Shown here piece after piece: positions 33,963 to 42,678 of a DNA stretch of 64,000 nt. The first letter of the stretch is position 1. Every line of letters starts with the position of its first letter. The position numbers and the translations under genes are program-made. The notes under the pieces are model-generated. The model was not told where the DNA came from. It was given only the letters and a program-made list of their open reading frames with translations, and did not search any database. The stretch is from Alicyclobacillus shizuokensis NBRC 103103 (GTDB lineage: Bacteria; Bacillota; Bacilli; Alicyclobacillales; Alicyclobacillaceae), in contig NZ_BCQV01000013.1 of the NCBI RefSeq assembly GCF_001552255.1, forward strand, positions 62,001 through 126,000, written 5' to 3'.

Positions 33963-35117
33963 TCAGCCGAGCAGCACGGACCCCAACATCCCCAGTCCGT
34001 ACGAGACAACGCCGACGATAAGCCCCACCACGGTCATCTCAAAGCCGCTCGCCCACCACGAGCGCACCGTGATCAGGCTCTTGGCGGCGCCCACCGCGAA
34101 GTGCGCGGCCAGGCTGACGACGGCCGCCACCCACATGGCCACAAATCCCGAGAGGAAAAAGAACGGTACGAGCGGAATGATGGCTCCGATGAACGTCGAC
34201 AGACCGCCGAACAGGGCCGATTTCCACGGGTTGCCCTTGCTCGTCTCGTGGATGCCGAGTTCTTCCTGCGCCATCGTCTCCAGAAACTGGCCAGGATTGG
34301 CCGCGATGCGCCGGGCCACGGCCGCCGCCTCCTGGCTTGAGAAGCCCTTCAGTTCGTAGAGCAGCGCCAACTCTTCCAGCTCGTGCTCCGGACTGGCGGC
34401 AATCTCCGCCCGCTCATGCGCCATCTCGGTTTCCATCAGCTCGTTTTCCGACTTGGTCGCCAACCAAGCCCCCGCCGCCATCGAGAGCGTGCTGGCCAGC
34501 GCCCCGAAGAATCCAGAGATGAGCACCGTCTGGCTGCTATCGGTGTAGCCCGCCACACCGGCGATGATGCCGAAAATTGCACCCAGGCCGTCATTGACGC
34601 CGTAAATCGCGTCTCCCACCCAGTCCCCCGTGCGCTGGCGGTGCCAGCGCTCCGCCCCCCATATCGACTGCAGGCGGCTGCGCCGTCCTTTTCCGACAGG
34701 TTCGGGGCGGACATGTGGGGACAGATCGAGGTCCGCATGCTCCGCCTCGTCCCGGTCGATCCGGTCGATGATGGCGGTCAGGGACGGATCGTCCAAGACC
34801 TGGCGCAGTGACTGGTACCACTCGGCATTGCCGCGCTCCACTGCCTCTATCCTGTCCAGCGCCTGTTTGGGTGTAAGCTGGGCCAAATCGTCGCCCGTCG
34901 GCGCGTCCGGAAGCGCGACGCCCAATTCCTGCAGCTTCTCCTGCCACCAGCGGGCGTGGTCTGCCTCCAACTGGGCCAGGCGCGCAAACACGCTGCGCCG
35001 GCGCTCGTCCGCCTCCCGCTCCGCGCATAACTGGTATAGTTTCGCCGCCTCCCACTCGCGGCGCCAACTCTCCTTCAGACTACGCTCCAGCAAACGTCTG
35101 TCCTGTGCCTGTGACAA
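33963..35117 (-). CDS. Ferritin-like/VIT1 (MbfA-type) membrane iron transporter
   Basis: A 384-residue fusion of an N-terminal rubrerythrin-like helical domain (about residues 1-130, with carboxylate motifs EADHARWW and DRDEAEHADL) and a C-terminal VIT1/CCC1 membrane domain (GVNDGLGAIFGIIAGVAG, ISGFFGALASTLSMAAGAWL and three C-terminal helices). MbfA proteins of this layout export iron under iron or peroxide stress. I chose TTG 35117 because AGGAGG lies about 8 bases upstream; the frame runs to 35210 without similarity. A TATAAT -10 is at 35174-35169 on this strand. No Fur box was recognised. Confidence 0.88.
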   Translation of the reverse strand: MSQAQDRRLLERSLKESWRREWEAAKLYQLCAEREADERRRSVFARLAQLEADHARWWQEKLQELGVALPDAPTGDDLAQLTPKQALDRIEAVERGNAEWYQSLRQVLDDPSLTAIIDRIDRDEAEHADLDLSPHVRPEPVGKGRRSRLQSIWGAERWHRQRTGDWVGDAIYGVNDGLGAIFGIIAGVAGYTDSSQTVLISGFFGALASTLSMAAGAWLATKSENELMETEMAHERAEIAASPEHELEELALLYELKGFSSQEAAAVARRIAANPGQFLETMAQEELGIHETSKGNPWKSALFGGLSTFIGAIIPLVPFFFLSGFVAMWVAAVVSLAAHFAVGAAKSLITVRSWWASGFEMTVVGLIVGVVSYGLGMLGSVLLG

Positions 35118-35200
35118 AGGTTCGCCTCCTGTCTGCGGGCCAGGGGCCCGTCTCGTCTGCTCACCTGAATTATACACAGCGGCGGCCAGGTGGACGCGCG

Positions 35201-35444
35201 CCGTGCCCACAGCTGCGGCAGTGGTTGGGCCACCGGCCGGATTGGTTCACGGAGTTTTGCGCCCGCTACGAATCCAAACTTTTGCTCGATCCGTCCCACC
35301 GCGAGCAACTGGACAAGCTGTGCGCCATGGGCGCGTGCGGGCCGCGTCACGCTCGTGTACGCGGCCAAAGACGCGGTGCACAGCCACGTGGTCGTCCTGC
35401 AGGAGGTCTTGCTCCGCCGGGCGGAGGAGCTTGGGGAGGGGTGA
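35201..35444 (+). pseudogene. DUF488 (YeaO-like) protein remnant, truncated and frameshifted
   Basis: Two adjacent frames together give the C-terminal half of a DUF488 protein: PQLRQWLGHRPDWFTEFCAR up to LDKLCAMGA in one frame, then RVTLVYAAKDAVHSHVVVLQ in another, with the shift near 35340. In intact relatives these segments are continuous (ELRKWFGHDPERWEEF, then VTLLYAAKDEEHNHA). The N-terminal half, with its WPRG motif, is missing and has been replaced by the promoter region of the mbfA-like gene. Confidence 0.75.
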
Positions 35445-35546
35445 CCTGCACCAAGATCGACGCTGCAGGCCAGCGGCGTGGACCGGGGACGTGGCCCCAC
35501 GCCGAGCCGGCGTCCCTGTTTCCGCTGTTCGACAGCGGCTGGGGGC

Positions 35547-35918
35547 TCATACGTCCGGGGCTTGCCAACGCTCGTCCACCTCGAAGTGGGCGCGCGCCAG
35601 GATGTCCGCCAGGTGCTCCAGCGGCGTTGTCGCCACCTCGCGGTAGACCTTGCGCGTGTACAGATGGCGGGCGTTGGGAAACTCCCGGCGCAGCTGGCTG
35701 CGCAGGCGATTCCCGGACTCGTCTGCGTCCACCAGGACATACACCTCGTCGTCCCGTATGCTTTTCAAGAGCGACTCCATCTTCTCATAGCCGAGCGTGC
35801 CGTGGGTGCAGATGATGCGGACGGGCTCGTCCAATACCTGTTCCAGCCGCCGCTTGTCGCTCTGGCCCTCGACGATGATCACCTTGCGCTGTCTGGCCCC
35901 AGATCCCAACAGCCCCAT
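35547..35918 (-). CDS. Toprim-domain protein, YusF-like
   Basis: A protein of about 120-124 residues made almost only of a toprim fold. The conserved Glu is in KVIIVEGQSDKRRL, the DxD in VYVLVDADESGNRLRS, and EFPNARHLYTRKVYREV follows, closely like YusF-type small toprim proteins related to RNase M5 and primases. Its role is unknown; nucleic-acid binding or cleavage is expected. The AAGGAG site touches ATG 35918 directly, so TTG 35909, nine bases further on, may be the real start. The open frame reaches 36758 but only this end is similar. Confidence 0.88.
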   Translation of the reverse strand: MGLLGSGARQRKVIIVEGQSDKRRLEQVLDEPVRIICTHGTLGYEKMESLLKSIRDDEVYVLVDADESGNRLRSQLRREFPNARHLYTRKVYREVATTPLEHLADILARAHFEVDERWQAPDV

Positions 35919-36134
35919 CTCCTTGCTGTCGCTGTTTCTCTCACTGTACGCCGTGCAGCGCCAGCAGGCAACCGGCGCGGCGCCGCCCCCCAGAGGCGCA
36001 CGCTCTCTGCATGCCCGTCCCCCGAGGCCAGGGCGTGCGTCGGCGGGAACGGCGCCCGCATATACTGCTCCAAGCTGCGAACGCCGGCAAACTTCTGCAG
36101 GATGCCGGCTTCCAATCGGACGGAGGTGTCGCCT

Positions 36135-37245
36135 GTGCTTCGCCATGCATGGTACGCTGTCGCCGCTGGCGAGGAGGTCGCTGCCGCGCCCAAGGCCGTG
36201 CGGTTGCACGGAGAAGACCTGGTTGTCTATCGGGATCAGACCGGCGCAGTGCGGGCGGTCGCCGGCCACTGCCCGCACCGGGGCTGCAGCTTGGCGTTGG
36301 CCCGCGTGGACGGGGACGATTTGGTGTGCGCCTATCATGGCTGGCGGTTTGCGGCAGACGGACGCCTGCTCGCAGTCCCGGCCAACCGGCAGGGGGCGCC
36401 GCTGCCCCGCACCCGGGTCGCCGCCTACCCGGCACAAGAAGCGGCCGGCCTGGTCTGGGTCTGCGCGGCGGGGCCAGAGACCAGTCCCAGCGCCGGCGCC
36501 GACAGCGACGCCGATGCGCATCGCGGGAGACACGCCGGACCTCGCCCACTCCCTCCTCCCGATTTGCCCTTGTTTCCGGAGTTGACGGAAGAGGGGTGAC
36601 ATCCTGCCGTTTCGCTGCACCTGGCGTGCCCACTTCTCACGCGTCGTGGAAAGCGTGTTAGATGTCTCCCACCTGCCGTTCGTCCACCCAGAGACCACCG
36701 GGCGCAACGTGCCCCCGGTGGTGGAAGGGCCCTCGTTCGGGGTGGAAAATGGGGACATATGGATACACCCAACCCCGTTTGCGCCCGTCCACCCGATGGA
36801 ACCCCTGCCCTATCCGCAGGACACCGCGGGCGCAGGCGCCGGTCGGGGAACGGAGATTGAACTCCTCTTCCCCAACCAGTGGATCATCCGCACGCCGATG
36901 GAAGACGGCCTCTTTATGTGCACATTCCTGACCTTCACCCCGACGGACGACGAGCACACCGACATCTTTGGCCTGGCCATGCGCAACTTTGACTTCACGG
37001 CGCCGCTGCTCGACGCGTTTCACCTCGAGCATACCCGGTTTGTCATGGAGCAGGACGAGGTGGTCGTGGAAAGCCAACGCCCCCGCGTGGCACCCCAGCC
37101 GCAGGCGGAGGCGCACGTCGCGTCGGACGCCCCCACCCTGCGCTACCGCAAGCTGCTGCAGCGGGCTTGGGCCGGGGAACAGCGGTCTAGCCAGCCTGTC
37201 CCGCCCCCGCATACGCTGGAGGAAGCACCTGACAAGGGGGAATGA
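36135..37245 (+). pseudogene. Rieske non-heme iron oxygenase, broken by one frameshift
   Basis: The first frame (GTG 36135 with CGGAGGTG upstream) holds the [2Fe-2S] motifs GHCPHRGCSLA and CAYHGWRF and stops at 36599. The next frame supplies ILPFRCTWRAHFSRVVES, the catalytic iron motif LDVSHLPFVHPE and the rest of the oxygenase domain to 37245. In relatives these parts are continuous. A run of four G at 36593-36596 is the likely site: removing one G would restore one protein of about 369 residues, of the VanA/pheophorbide-oxygenase-like group. A true mutation, phase variation or a sequence error are all possible. Substrate unknown. Confidence 0.85.
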
Positions 37246-37697
37246 GTGTGACCGCGAAGGCGACCAAACGGAGTCCTTCTGGGCGGCCAGGCCATGCATC
37301 CAAGCGTACCCGCTCCCGCCGCACGGAAGCGCCGGTTTCATACATCCGCGGGGAAGACATCGGAGCGGAACCGACCTTTCTGCCCCTCCTGCTGCTGCTC
37401 GGCGGGCTGTGGGGTGCCAAGCGGGCCGGCCGCGGCTGGTTCGGCGGTGGCGGTGGCGCTGCTGATGCTCCACCCGCTGGCTCTGGCGGGATGGGAGCAC
37501 CTGGCGGCTTCGGCGGATTGGGGGGCTTGGGCCCATTCGGCGGTTTCGGCGCCAGGCCGGGTGCCGGGGCTGGCCCCGGCTTTGGCGCAGGGCAGGGCTT
37601 TGACGGATGGGGCCGCGGTCCCGATGCCGGGGGCCCGGGTATGTACGGGCAACGAGCCGGTGCGGGGGGTGCCGGCGGCTGGCCGTTCTTCTTTTGA
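37242..37697 (+). CDS. Glycine-rich low-complexity protein
   Basis: A 151-residue protein. The first 45 residues are basic and Ser/Arg-rich, then comes a short hydrophobic stretch FLPLLLLLGGLWGAK, then a Gly/Ala/Pro/Phe-rich tail (GGFGGLGGLGPFGGFG) ending in WPFFF. This recalls small Gly-rich surface or spore-coat proteins, but I recognise no family. ATG 37242 overlaps the Rieske stop; GTG 37248, with AAGGGGGA in front, is another start. It ends just before a clear terminator, so it is probably cotranscribed with the Rieske gene. Confidence 0.6.
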   Translation: MSVTAKATKRSPSGRPGHASKRTRSRRTEAPVSYIRGEDIGAEPTFLPLLLLLGGLWGAKRAGRGWFGGGGGAADAPPAGSGGMGAPGGFGGLGGLGPFGGFGARPGAGAGPGFGAGQGFDGWGRGPDAGGPGMYGQRAGAGGAGGWPFFF

Positions 37698-37731
37698 CCC
37701 CACCACAGCCAGCAAGTGCGAGGCAGCAGAG

Positions 37732-37768
37732 GCCGATCCGCACGTGAACCGAGCGGATCGGCTTTTGC
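37732..37768 (+). terminator. Rho-independent terminator after the Gly-rich gene
   Basis: GCCGATCCGC (37732-37741) pairs perfectly with GCGGATCGGC (37753-37762) and is followed by TTTTGCTT, ending the Rieske/Gly-rich transcript. Confidence 0.85.
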
Positions 37769-37992
37769 TTGGACCGGGACCCGGGGCGTGTTCGTAAGAC
37801 CCGTGCAGAAAGGCTTGCCATATTCAGAAACTATAGACAAAATAGAATCATCTTTGGTCCCGGGCAGGCGGTCTCCGTCGATACTGGAAGAAAGCCCAGC
37901 AGCCGTGACACGTGCGAGAGACCGGTGGGACGCGGGTGTTCTTTGATACAATGGACATGGACAGGAAAACTGCAGAAAGCGGGGAGCGCGTT

Positions 37993-38919
37993 TTGGCGAA
38001 TCTGGTCATCTTTGGCCCGGGCCGCGTCGGTGCGGCGCTGGCCTGCAGCATGCAGGCCGCCGGACACCGGGTCTTGGCCGCCTACGGCCGGCCTGGCGGT
38101 GCCAGCGCGGAGCGGTTTGAGCAGCTCACGGGCGTTGCGGTCAAACCATCTCCCATCACGGCCGGTGCGCCGGATGCGGCTGGCGACGGAGAAGTCGGCC
38201 ACACCGATCTCATTCCGACACCCGTCATCGACCTGACCGAGGCGCATCTGGTGCTGCTGTGCCTACCTGATCGGCTGCTGGCCACGGCCGCCCAGCAACT
38301 CGCCCAGTGTGCGCGGTTTACTGAGCAAGCGATTGTCGCACATACGGCCGGATCGGCCGATGCGAAGGTGCTGCATCCGCTGGCACGCCAGAGGGTGCGC
38401 ACGGCGGCGATGCACCCACTACAGACGGTGGCGGCTGCCGGGGACGCGGGGGTGTTTCGGGGCGTCTCGTTCATCCTCGATGGCGAGGAAAGCGCCCTGG
38501 CCGAGGTCATCGGCTGGATCCAGCACATCGGCGGGCAGCCGGTGGTGGCCACGGGACTCAATCGCGCCCGCTACCACGCGGCGGCGGCTCTGGCGTCCAA
38601 CGCCCTGGTGGCCCTGGCGGCGGTCGTCGCCGAGGTGTCCACGCTGCCGGGCGGTATCCAGCCGTACTTGCCGCTGATGCGCGGCGCCTTGCGCAACCTG
38701 GAGCAACTAGGGTTGCCCGATGCCCTGACCGGCCCCGTAGAGCGGGGCGATGTGCAGACGGTGGAACGGCACCTGGCGGCGCTCGCGGAGTTGCCGGAGG
38801 CTCTGGCGGTGTACCAAGCACTGGGACGCGTGACGATGCGCCTGGCACAGCAAAAGGGATCTGGGAATACCGCCGCGCAGACGGCGTTGCGTGAATTGTT
38901 TGGGGGGGATCTGGAATGA
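37993..38919 (+). CDS. Rossmann-like and DUF2520 domain protein, pantothenate-cluster reductase candidate
   Basis: A 308-residue protein with an N-terminal NAD(P)-type Rossmann domain (VIFGPGRVGAALACSMQAAG) and a C-terminal helical DUF2520 domain with ARYHAAAALASNALVAL and LPLMRGALRNL. The layout resembles ketopantoate or F420-type reductases, and such genes are often found directly before panB. Here panB overlaps its stop by four bases, so a PanE-like reduction of ketopantoate is plausible but not shown. I chose TTG 37993 with GGGGAGCG upstream; in-frame ATGs at 37951 and 37957 lack a site. Confidence 0.85.
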   Translation: MANLVIFGPGRVGAALACSMQAAGHRVLAAYGRPGGASAERFEQLTGVAVKPSPITAGAPDAAGDGEVGHTDLIPTPVIDLTEAHLVLLCLPDRLLATAAQQLAQCARFTEQAIVAHTAGSADAKVLHPLARQRVRTAAMHPLQTVAAAGDAGVFRGVSFILDGEESALAEVIGWIQHIGGQPVVATGLNRARYHAAAALASNALVALAAVVAEVSTLPGGIQPYLPLMRGALRNLEQLGLPDALTGPVERGDVQTVERHLAALAELPEALAVYQALGRVTMRLAQQKGSGNTAAQTALRELFGGDLE

Positions 38920-39779
38920 CAAAACCGGTGACCACCCGCACGTTCCTCAGGATGAAACGAGCGGGCGAGAAGATTGCCATGATGACCGTGTACGACTACC
39001 CGTCCGCCCGGTTGTTGGAGGAGGCGGGCGTGCACGCCCTGTTGATCGGCGACTCGCTGGGTATGGTGGTGCAGGGAAACGAGACCACGCTGCCGGTGAC
39101 GCTGGATGATATCATCTATCACACGCGTCTGGTGTCGCGGGCGGTGACCCGGCCGCTGGTGGTCGCGGACCTGCCGTTCATGACCTACCAAGTCTCGCCT
39201 GAGCAGGCGCTGATGAGTGCCGGCAGGCTGATGAGCGAAGGCGGCGCGCAGGCGGTCAAACTGGAAGGCGGCACCGCCATGGCGGAGACGGTGCGGCGAT
39301 TGGTCGATGCCGGGGTGCCAGTGATGGGGCACATTGGCCTCACTCCGCAGTCGGTGCACGCCTTCGGCGGCTTTGTGGTGCAGGGACGGACCGCCGGGGC
39401 GGCCAAGCGGCTGCTGGAAGACGCCCTGGCCCTGCAGGAGGCGGGCGCGTTTGCGGTCGTGCTGGAAGTGGTCCCCGACGAGGTGGCCCAGGCCGTGTCG
39501 GAACGCCTGACCATCCCCACCATCGGCATCGGAGCCGGCCCCCACTGCGACGGGCAGGTGCTGGTGTTCCACGACGCGATGGGTTACACCACCGGGTACA
39601 TCCCCAAGCACAACAAGCGTTTCGCCCAGCTGGCGGACACGATTCGCAGCGCGGCCGCCGCGTACGTGCAGGAGGTGGCGAGCGGGCAATTCCCGGGGCC
39701 AGACCAGACCGTGCAGTTGAAAGCGGAGGAACGCGCGGAATGGGAAGACCTGCTGCGCGGCGAAACGCGCGACTCGTGA
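38916..39779 (+). CDS. panB: 3-methyl-2-oxobutanoate hydroxymethyltransferase (ketopantoate hydroxymethyltransferase)
   Basis: A 287-residue TIM-barrel enzyme that adds a hydroxymethyl group from methylene-THF to 2-oxoisovalerate, the first committed step to pantothenate. Typical segments are MMTVYDYPSARLLEEAG, LLIGDSLGMVVQGNETTL (Mg-binding Asp), GHIGLTPQSVHAFGG and VVLEVVPDEVA (catalytic Glu). ATG 38916 overlaps the stop of the DUF2520 gene (ATGA), and panC follows after 58 bases, so the three form one operon. Confidence 0.96.
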   Translation: MTKPVTTRTFLRMKRAGEKIAMMTVYDYPSARLLEEAGVHALLIGDSLGMVVQGNETTLPVTLDDIIYHTRLVSRAVTRPLVVADLPFMTYQVSPEQALMSAGRLMSEGGAQAVKLEGGTAMAETVRRLVDAGVPVMGHIGLTPQSVHAFGGFVVQGRTAGAAKRLLEDALALQEAGAFAVVLEVVPDEVAQAVSERLTIPTIGIGAGPHCDGQVLVFHDAMGYTTGYIPKHNKRFAQLADTIRSAAAAYVQEVASGQFPGPDQTVQLKAEERAEWEDLLRGETRDS

Positions 39780-39837
39780 TCACCCGACGGGCGACGCAGG
39801 ACAAGCCGTCAAAGCGAAGATGAGGTGCCTACATAGC

Positions 39838-40707
39838 ATGCAGACGATAGAGACGATTGCTGAAGTGAGAGAAGCGGTGGCGGCGGCCCGACGTGAGAGC
39901 AAGACGGTGGGCTTAGTGCCGACCATGGGATTTTTGCACGATGGACACATGCGCCTGGTGGACACCGCCCGGCAGGAAAATGACCTGGTGGTAGTCAGCA
40001 TCTTTGTCAATCCACTGCAATTTGGCCCCAACGAGGACTTCGACCGCTACCCGCGCGACGCCGAGCGCGACCAAGCGATGCTCGCCGAGCACGGCTGCGA
40101 TATCGTGTTCATGCCGAGTGTGGACGAGATGTACCCGAGACCACCGGAGACGGTGATTGAGTTGCCCAGGATGAGTGAGACCCTATGTGGCCGGTCCCGC
40201 CCCGGCCACTTCCGCGGCGTGGCGATGGTGGTCTCGAAGCTGCTGCACATTGTCCAGCCCGACCGCGCCTATTTTGGCCGCAAGGACGCCCAACAGGCGG
40301 CCATCATCCAGCGACTGGTGGAGGACCTGAACATGCCGGTGCAGATTGTCACCGTCCCGACCGTGCGCGACGCAGACGGACTGGCGAAAAGCTCGCGCAA
40401 CGTATATCTCACGCCTGAGGAACGCCGACACGCGACCGTGCTCTACCGCTCGCTCAACCGGGCCAAGGAAGCCATCCTGGCCGGAGAACGGTCGACGGCA
40501 AGATTGGTGCAAGACATGCGCGCCACCCTCGAAGCAGAGCCGGGCGTACGGCTGGATTACGCGGACATCGTGTCCCTCTCTGATCTGCAGCCGATGGACA
40601 AGCTGGAAGGCGAAGTGCTGCTGGCGGTGGCGGCCTATGTCGGCAAGACGAGGCTGATTGACAACTTGCAGATGAACGTCACTGAGACCCATGCGACGCT
40701 GATATAG
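39838..40707 (+). CDS. panC: Pantothenate synthetase (pantoate-beta-alanine ligase)
   Basis: A 289-residue ligase that joins pantoate and beta-alanine with ATP. The HIGH-like nucleotide motif is in VPTMGFLHDGHMRLVD, SIFVNPLQFGPNEDFDRYPR follows, and LAKSSRNVYLTPEER is the KMSKS-like loop. ATG 39838 gives the usual MQTIETIAEV start with GAGGTG upstream; ATG 39820 is in frame but less likely. In many Bacillota panD comes next, but here the following gene is an unrelated zinc-ribbon protein on the other strand. Confidence 0.96.
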   Translation: MQTIETIAEVREAVAAARRESKTVGLVPTMGFLHDGHMRLVDTARQENDLVVVSIFVNPLQFGPNEDFDRYPRDAERDQAMLAEHGCDIVFMPSVDEMYPRPPETVIELPRMSETLCGRSRPGHFRGVAMVVSKLLHIVQPDRAYFGRKDAQQAAIIQRLVEDLNMPVQIVTVPTVRDADGLAKSSRNVYLTPEERRHATVLYRSLNRAKEAILAGERSTARLVQDMRATLEAEPGVRLDYADIVSLSDLQPMDKLEGEVLLAVAAYVGKTRLIDNLQMNVTETHATLI

Positions 40708-40783
40708 TTCGCAGCCAGGCCCCAGGGCGGCCGACATCAAGTCCATGCTCGGGCGGCGTCTGCGGCGCGACGGCGCAGTGAAC

Positions 40784-41035
40784 CTATCTGCGCCCGAACC
40801 AGCCCCGCCGACGCCGCTCCCCTCGCTGCGTCCCGCCATTTCCCCGCAACCAGCGGGCGCGCAGAGCGCGCACGCGCTCCTCCATCTCTGCCCGCTCACT
40901 CTCAGTCGTGCACTCGCCGACCAACTGCAGGTCTCGCCGACCGGCATGACAATACGGGCAAGCCGTATACATCTCGTAGGCGGCCGTGTCCGCTCCGCAG
41001 GACTTGCAGAAATAATAGTATATCTTCTCTGCCAT
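40784..41035 (-). CDS. Small zinc-ribbon protein
   Basis: An 83-residue protein with two Cys pairs, FCKSCG and ACPYCH, forming a zinc ribbon in the first 35 residues, followed by an acidic helix and a very basic tail, RRRRGWFGRR. ATG 41035 is preceded by a GAAGGGAAC-like site. Nucleic-acid or protein binding is likely; no specific role can be assigned. It is transcribed towards panC and stands alone. Confidence 0.75.
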   Translation of the reverse strand: MAEKIYYYFCKSCGADTAAYEMYTACPYCHAGRRDLQLVGECTTESERAEMEERVRALRARWLRGNGGTQRGERRRRGWFGRR

Positions 41036-41247
41036 GTGCCATGTTCCCTTCGTTCCCCTAGGACGTTTGCCTCGTCTTCTCTGTATCGGGTCCAGCCCCG
41101 TGTAGACGGACAGCGCCCTGACTGTCCCTCACCCCAAGTTGCCAAACTTCATCTTTAGTGCATTTTACCAGCTGCAAACAGCCTGGTTCCATAGGCCAAT
41201 GTGTCGAGCCTTGTCAAATCGCGTTGAAGAACCAACGAGCATCCGCC

Positions 41248-42462
41248 TCACGCTTCCGTACGGTCCGTCCGCGTCGACGCGGTTTCGAGCACGCGCAAGG
41301 CGCCGGCGAGCATCGCCTTGACGGCAATCGGCAACGCCGCTTCATCGACCGTGAAGCGCGGGTGGTGGTGCGGGTACCGGATGCCCTTGTCCGGGTTGCC
41401 CGCTCCCACGAAGAAGAACGTGCCGGGCGCCGCCTGCTGATACGCGGAAAAGTCCTCTCCACCCATGGTCTGCACCGCATCCACCACGACGCCGGGACCA
41501 AACACGCGCGTCAACGTCTGGCGCAGGGTCTGCGTCAGCTTCTCGTCGTTGACGACCGGCCGGTATCCGTATTCGTAGCGAAATTCGTAGTCCGCCCCGT
41601 GCGCCTCTGTCACACCGCGGATGACGCGCTCCATCCAAACGGGCGCCGATTCACGCAGCTCCTGCTTGAAGCTGCGCACGGTCCCGCTCAGCTGCACCTC
41701 ATTCGGGATCACATTGGTGGTACTGCCGCCCGCAATCTGCGTGACAGAGAGCACGAGCGGATCGAGCGGATCATTGTAGCGAGAGACCACATGCTGCAGG
41801 TTGGTGATCACCTGCGCCGCGACGGTGATGGGATCGACCGTCAGGTGTGGCTGCGCGGCGTGGCCGCCCTGGCCGCGTACGGTCAGGTAGAACGTGTCTG
41901 GAGCGGCCATCAAGTGACCCGGTTTGAGCGCCACCTGGCCGCATGGCAACGGTGCCCACAGATGCAGGCCGAGAACGGCGTCCACGCCCTTGAGCACACC
42001 CAGATCCACCAGCTCCTGGGCGCCGCCCGGATACACCTCTTCCGCGTGCTGGAAGATAAACCGGACCTCCCCGGCAACCTCCTCACGCATGCGGCTGAGC
42101 ACCTTCGCGACGGCCAGCAGGACGGCGGTATGCCCGTCATGGCCGCAGGCGTGCATAACCCCTGGGTTTTGCGACACGAATTCGAACTCGTTCTCCTCCT
42201 GAATCGGCAGCGCGTCCATGTCCGCCCGCAACGCCACCACACCTCCCGGGGCCGATCCGATAAGGCGCGCGACGACGCTGGTGCGCGTGGGGCGCGTCAG
42301 TTCGAAGCCGCCGAATGCCTGCAGGGTGTGGTAGACAAACTGGGCCGTCTTGCGTTCTTCAAACGACAGCTCCGGGTGTTGGTGCAGGTGCCGCCGCCAG
42401 CGGACCACGTCACTCGCCACCGTCTCCACCAGGTGATCCAGGTCGTGCAGGACCATCGCCAT
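41248..42462 (-). CDS. M20-family amidohydrolase (N-acyl-amino acid/hippurate hydrolase type)
   Basis: A 404-residue metallohydrolase that releases amino acids from N-acyl or N-conjugated forms. Metal ligands appear in HACGHDGHTA (His, Asp) and FIFQHAEEVYPGG (Glu-Glu), with GGHAAQPHLTVDP in the lid domain and YPHHHPRF near the C-terminus. The motif pattern is that of the AmhX/IAA-amidohydrolase group rather than of dipeptidases. ATG 42462 follows AAGGGGGG. A TATAAT on this strand at 42549-42544 is a likely -10. The natural substrate is not evident. Confidence 0.93.
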   Translation of the reverse strand: MAMVLHDLDHLVETVASDVVRWRRHLHQHPELSFEERKTAQFVYHTLQAFGGFELTRPTRTSVVARLIGSAPGGVVALRADMDALPIQEENEFEFVSQNPGVMHACGHDGHTAVLLAVAKVLSRMREEVAGEVRFIFQHAEEVYPGGAQELVDLGVLKGVDAVLGLHLWAPLPCGQVALKPGHLMAAPDTFYLTVRGQGGHAAQPHLTVDPITVAAQVITNLQHVVSRYNDPLDPLVLSVTQIAGGSTTNVIPNEVQLSGTVRSFKQELRESAPVWMERVIRGVTEAHGADYEFRYEYGYRPVVNDEKLTQTLRQTLTRVFGPGVVVDAVQTMGGEDFSAYQQAAPGTFFFVGAGNPDKGIRYPHHHPRFTVDEAALPIAVKAMLAGALRVLETASTRTDRTEA

Positions 42463-42678
42463 GGTGAACCCCCCTTTTGTGCGTGTTGAACCGTTCCCTG
42501 CCACATGCTGAACCCGAACTCCTCGTTCTCGCTATTGTCGTCTATTATAGCTGTTTCGGTATTTTTCTGACTAGCATGGACCAGCCGCGGGCGATATTGT
42601 GTCCCTGGTCCGCCGTCGGTCGCCGTGTCCTCCATCGACGCCGGCGTGTGGTAAAGTGAGAGAAGATGGAGAGGATGG

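Noticed and set aside
35919-36758. Upstream extension of the toprim protein frame to 403 codons
   Set aside because: This part lies antisense to the Rieske gene and shows no similarity; only the last 120 or so codons are toprim.
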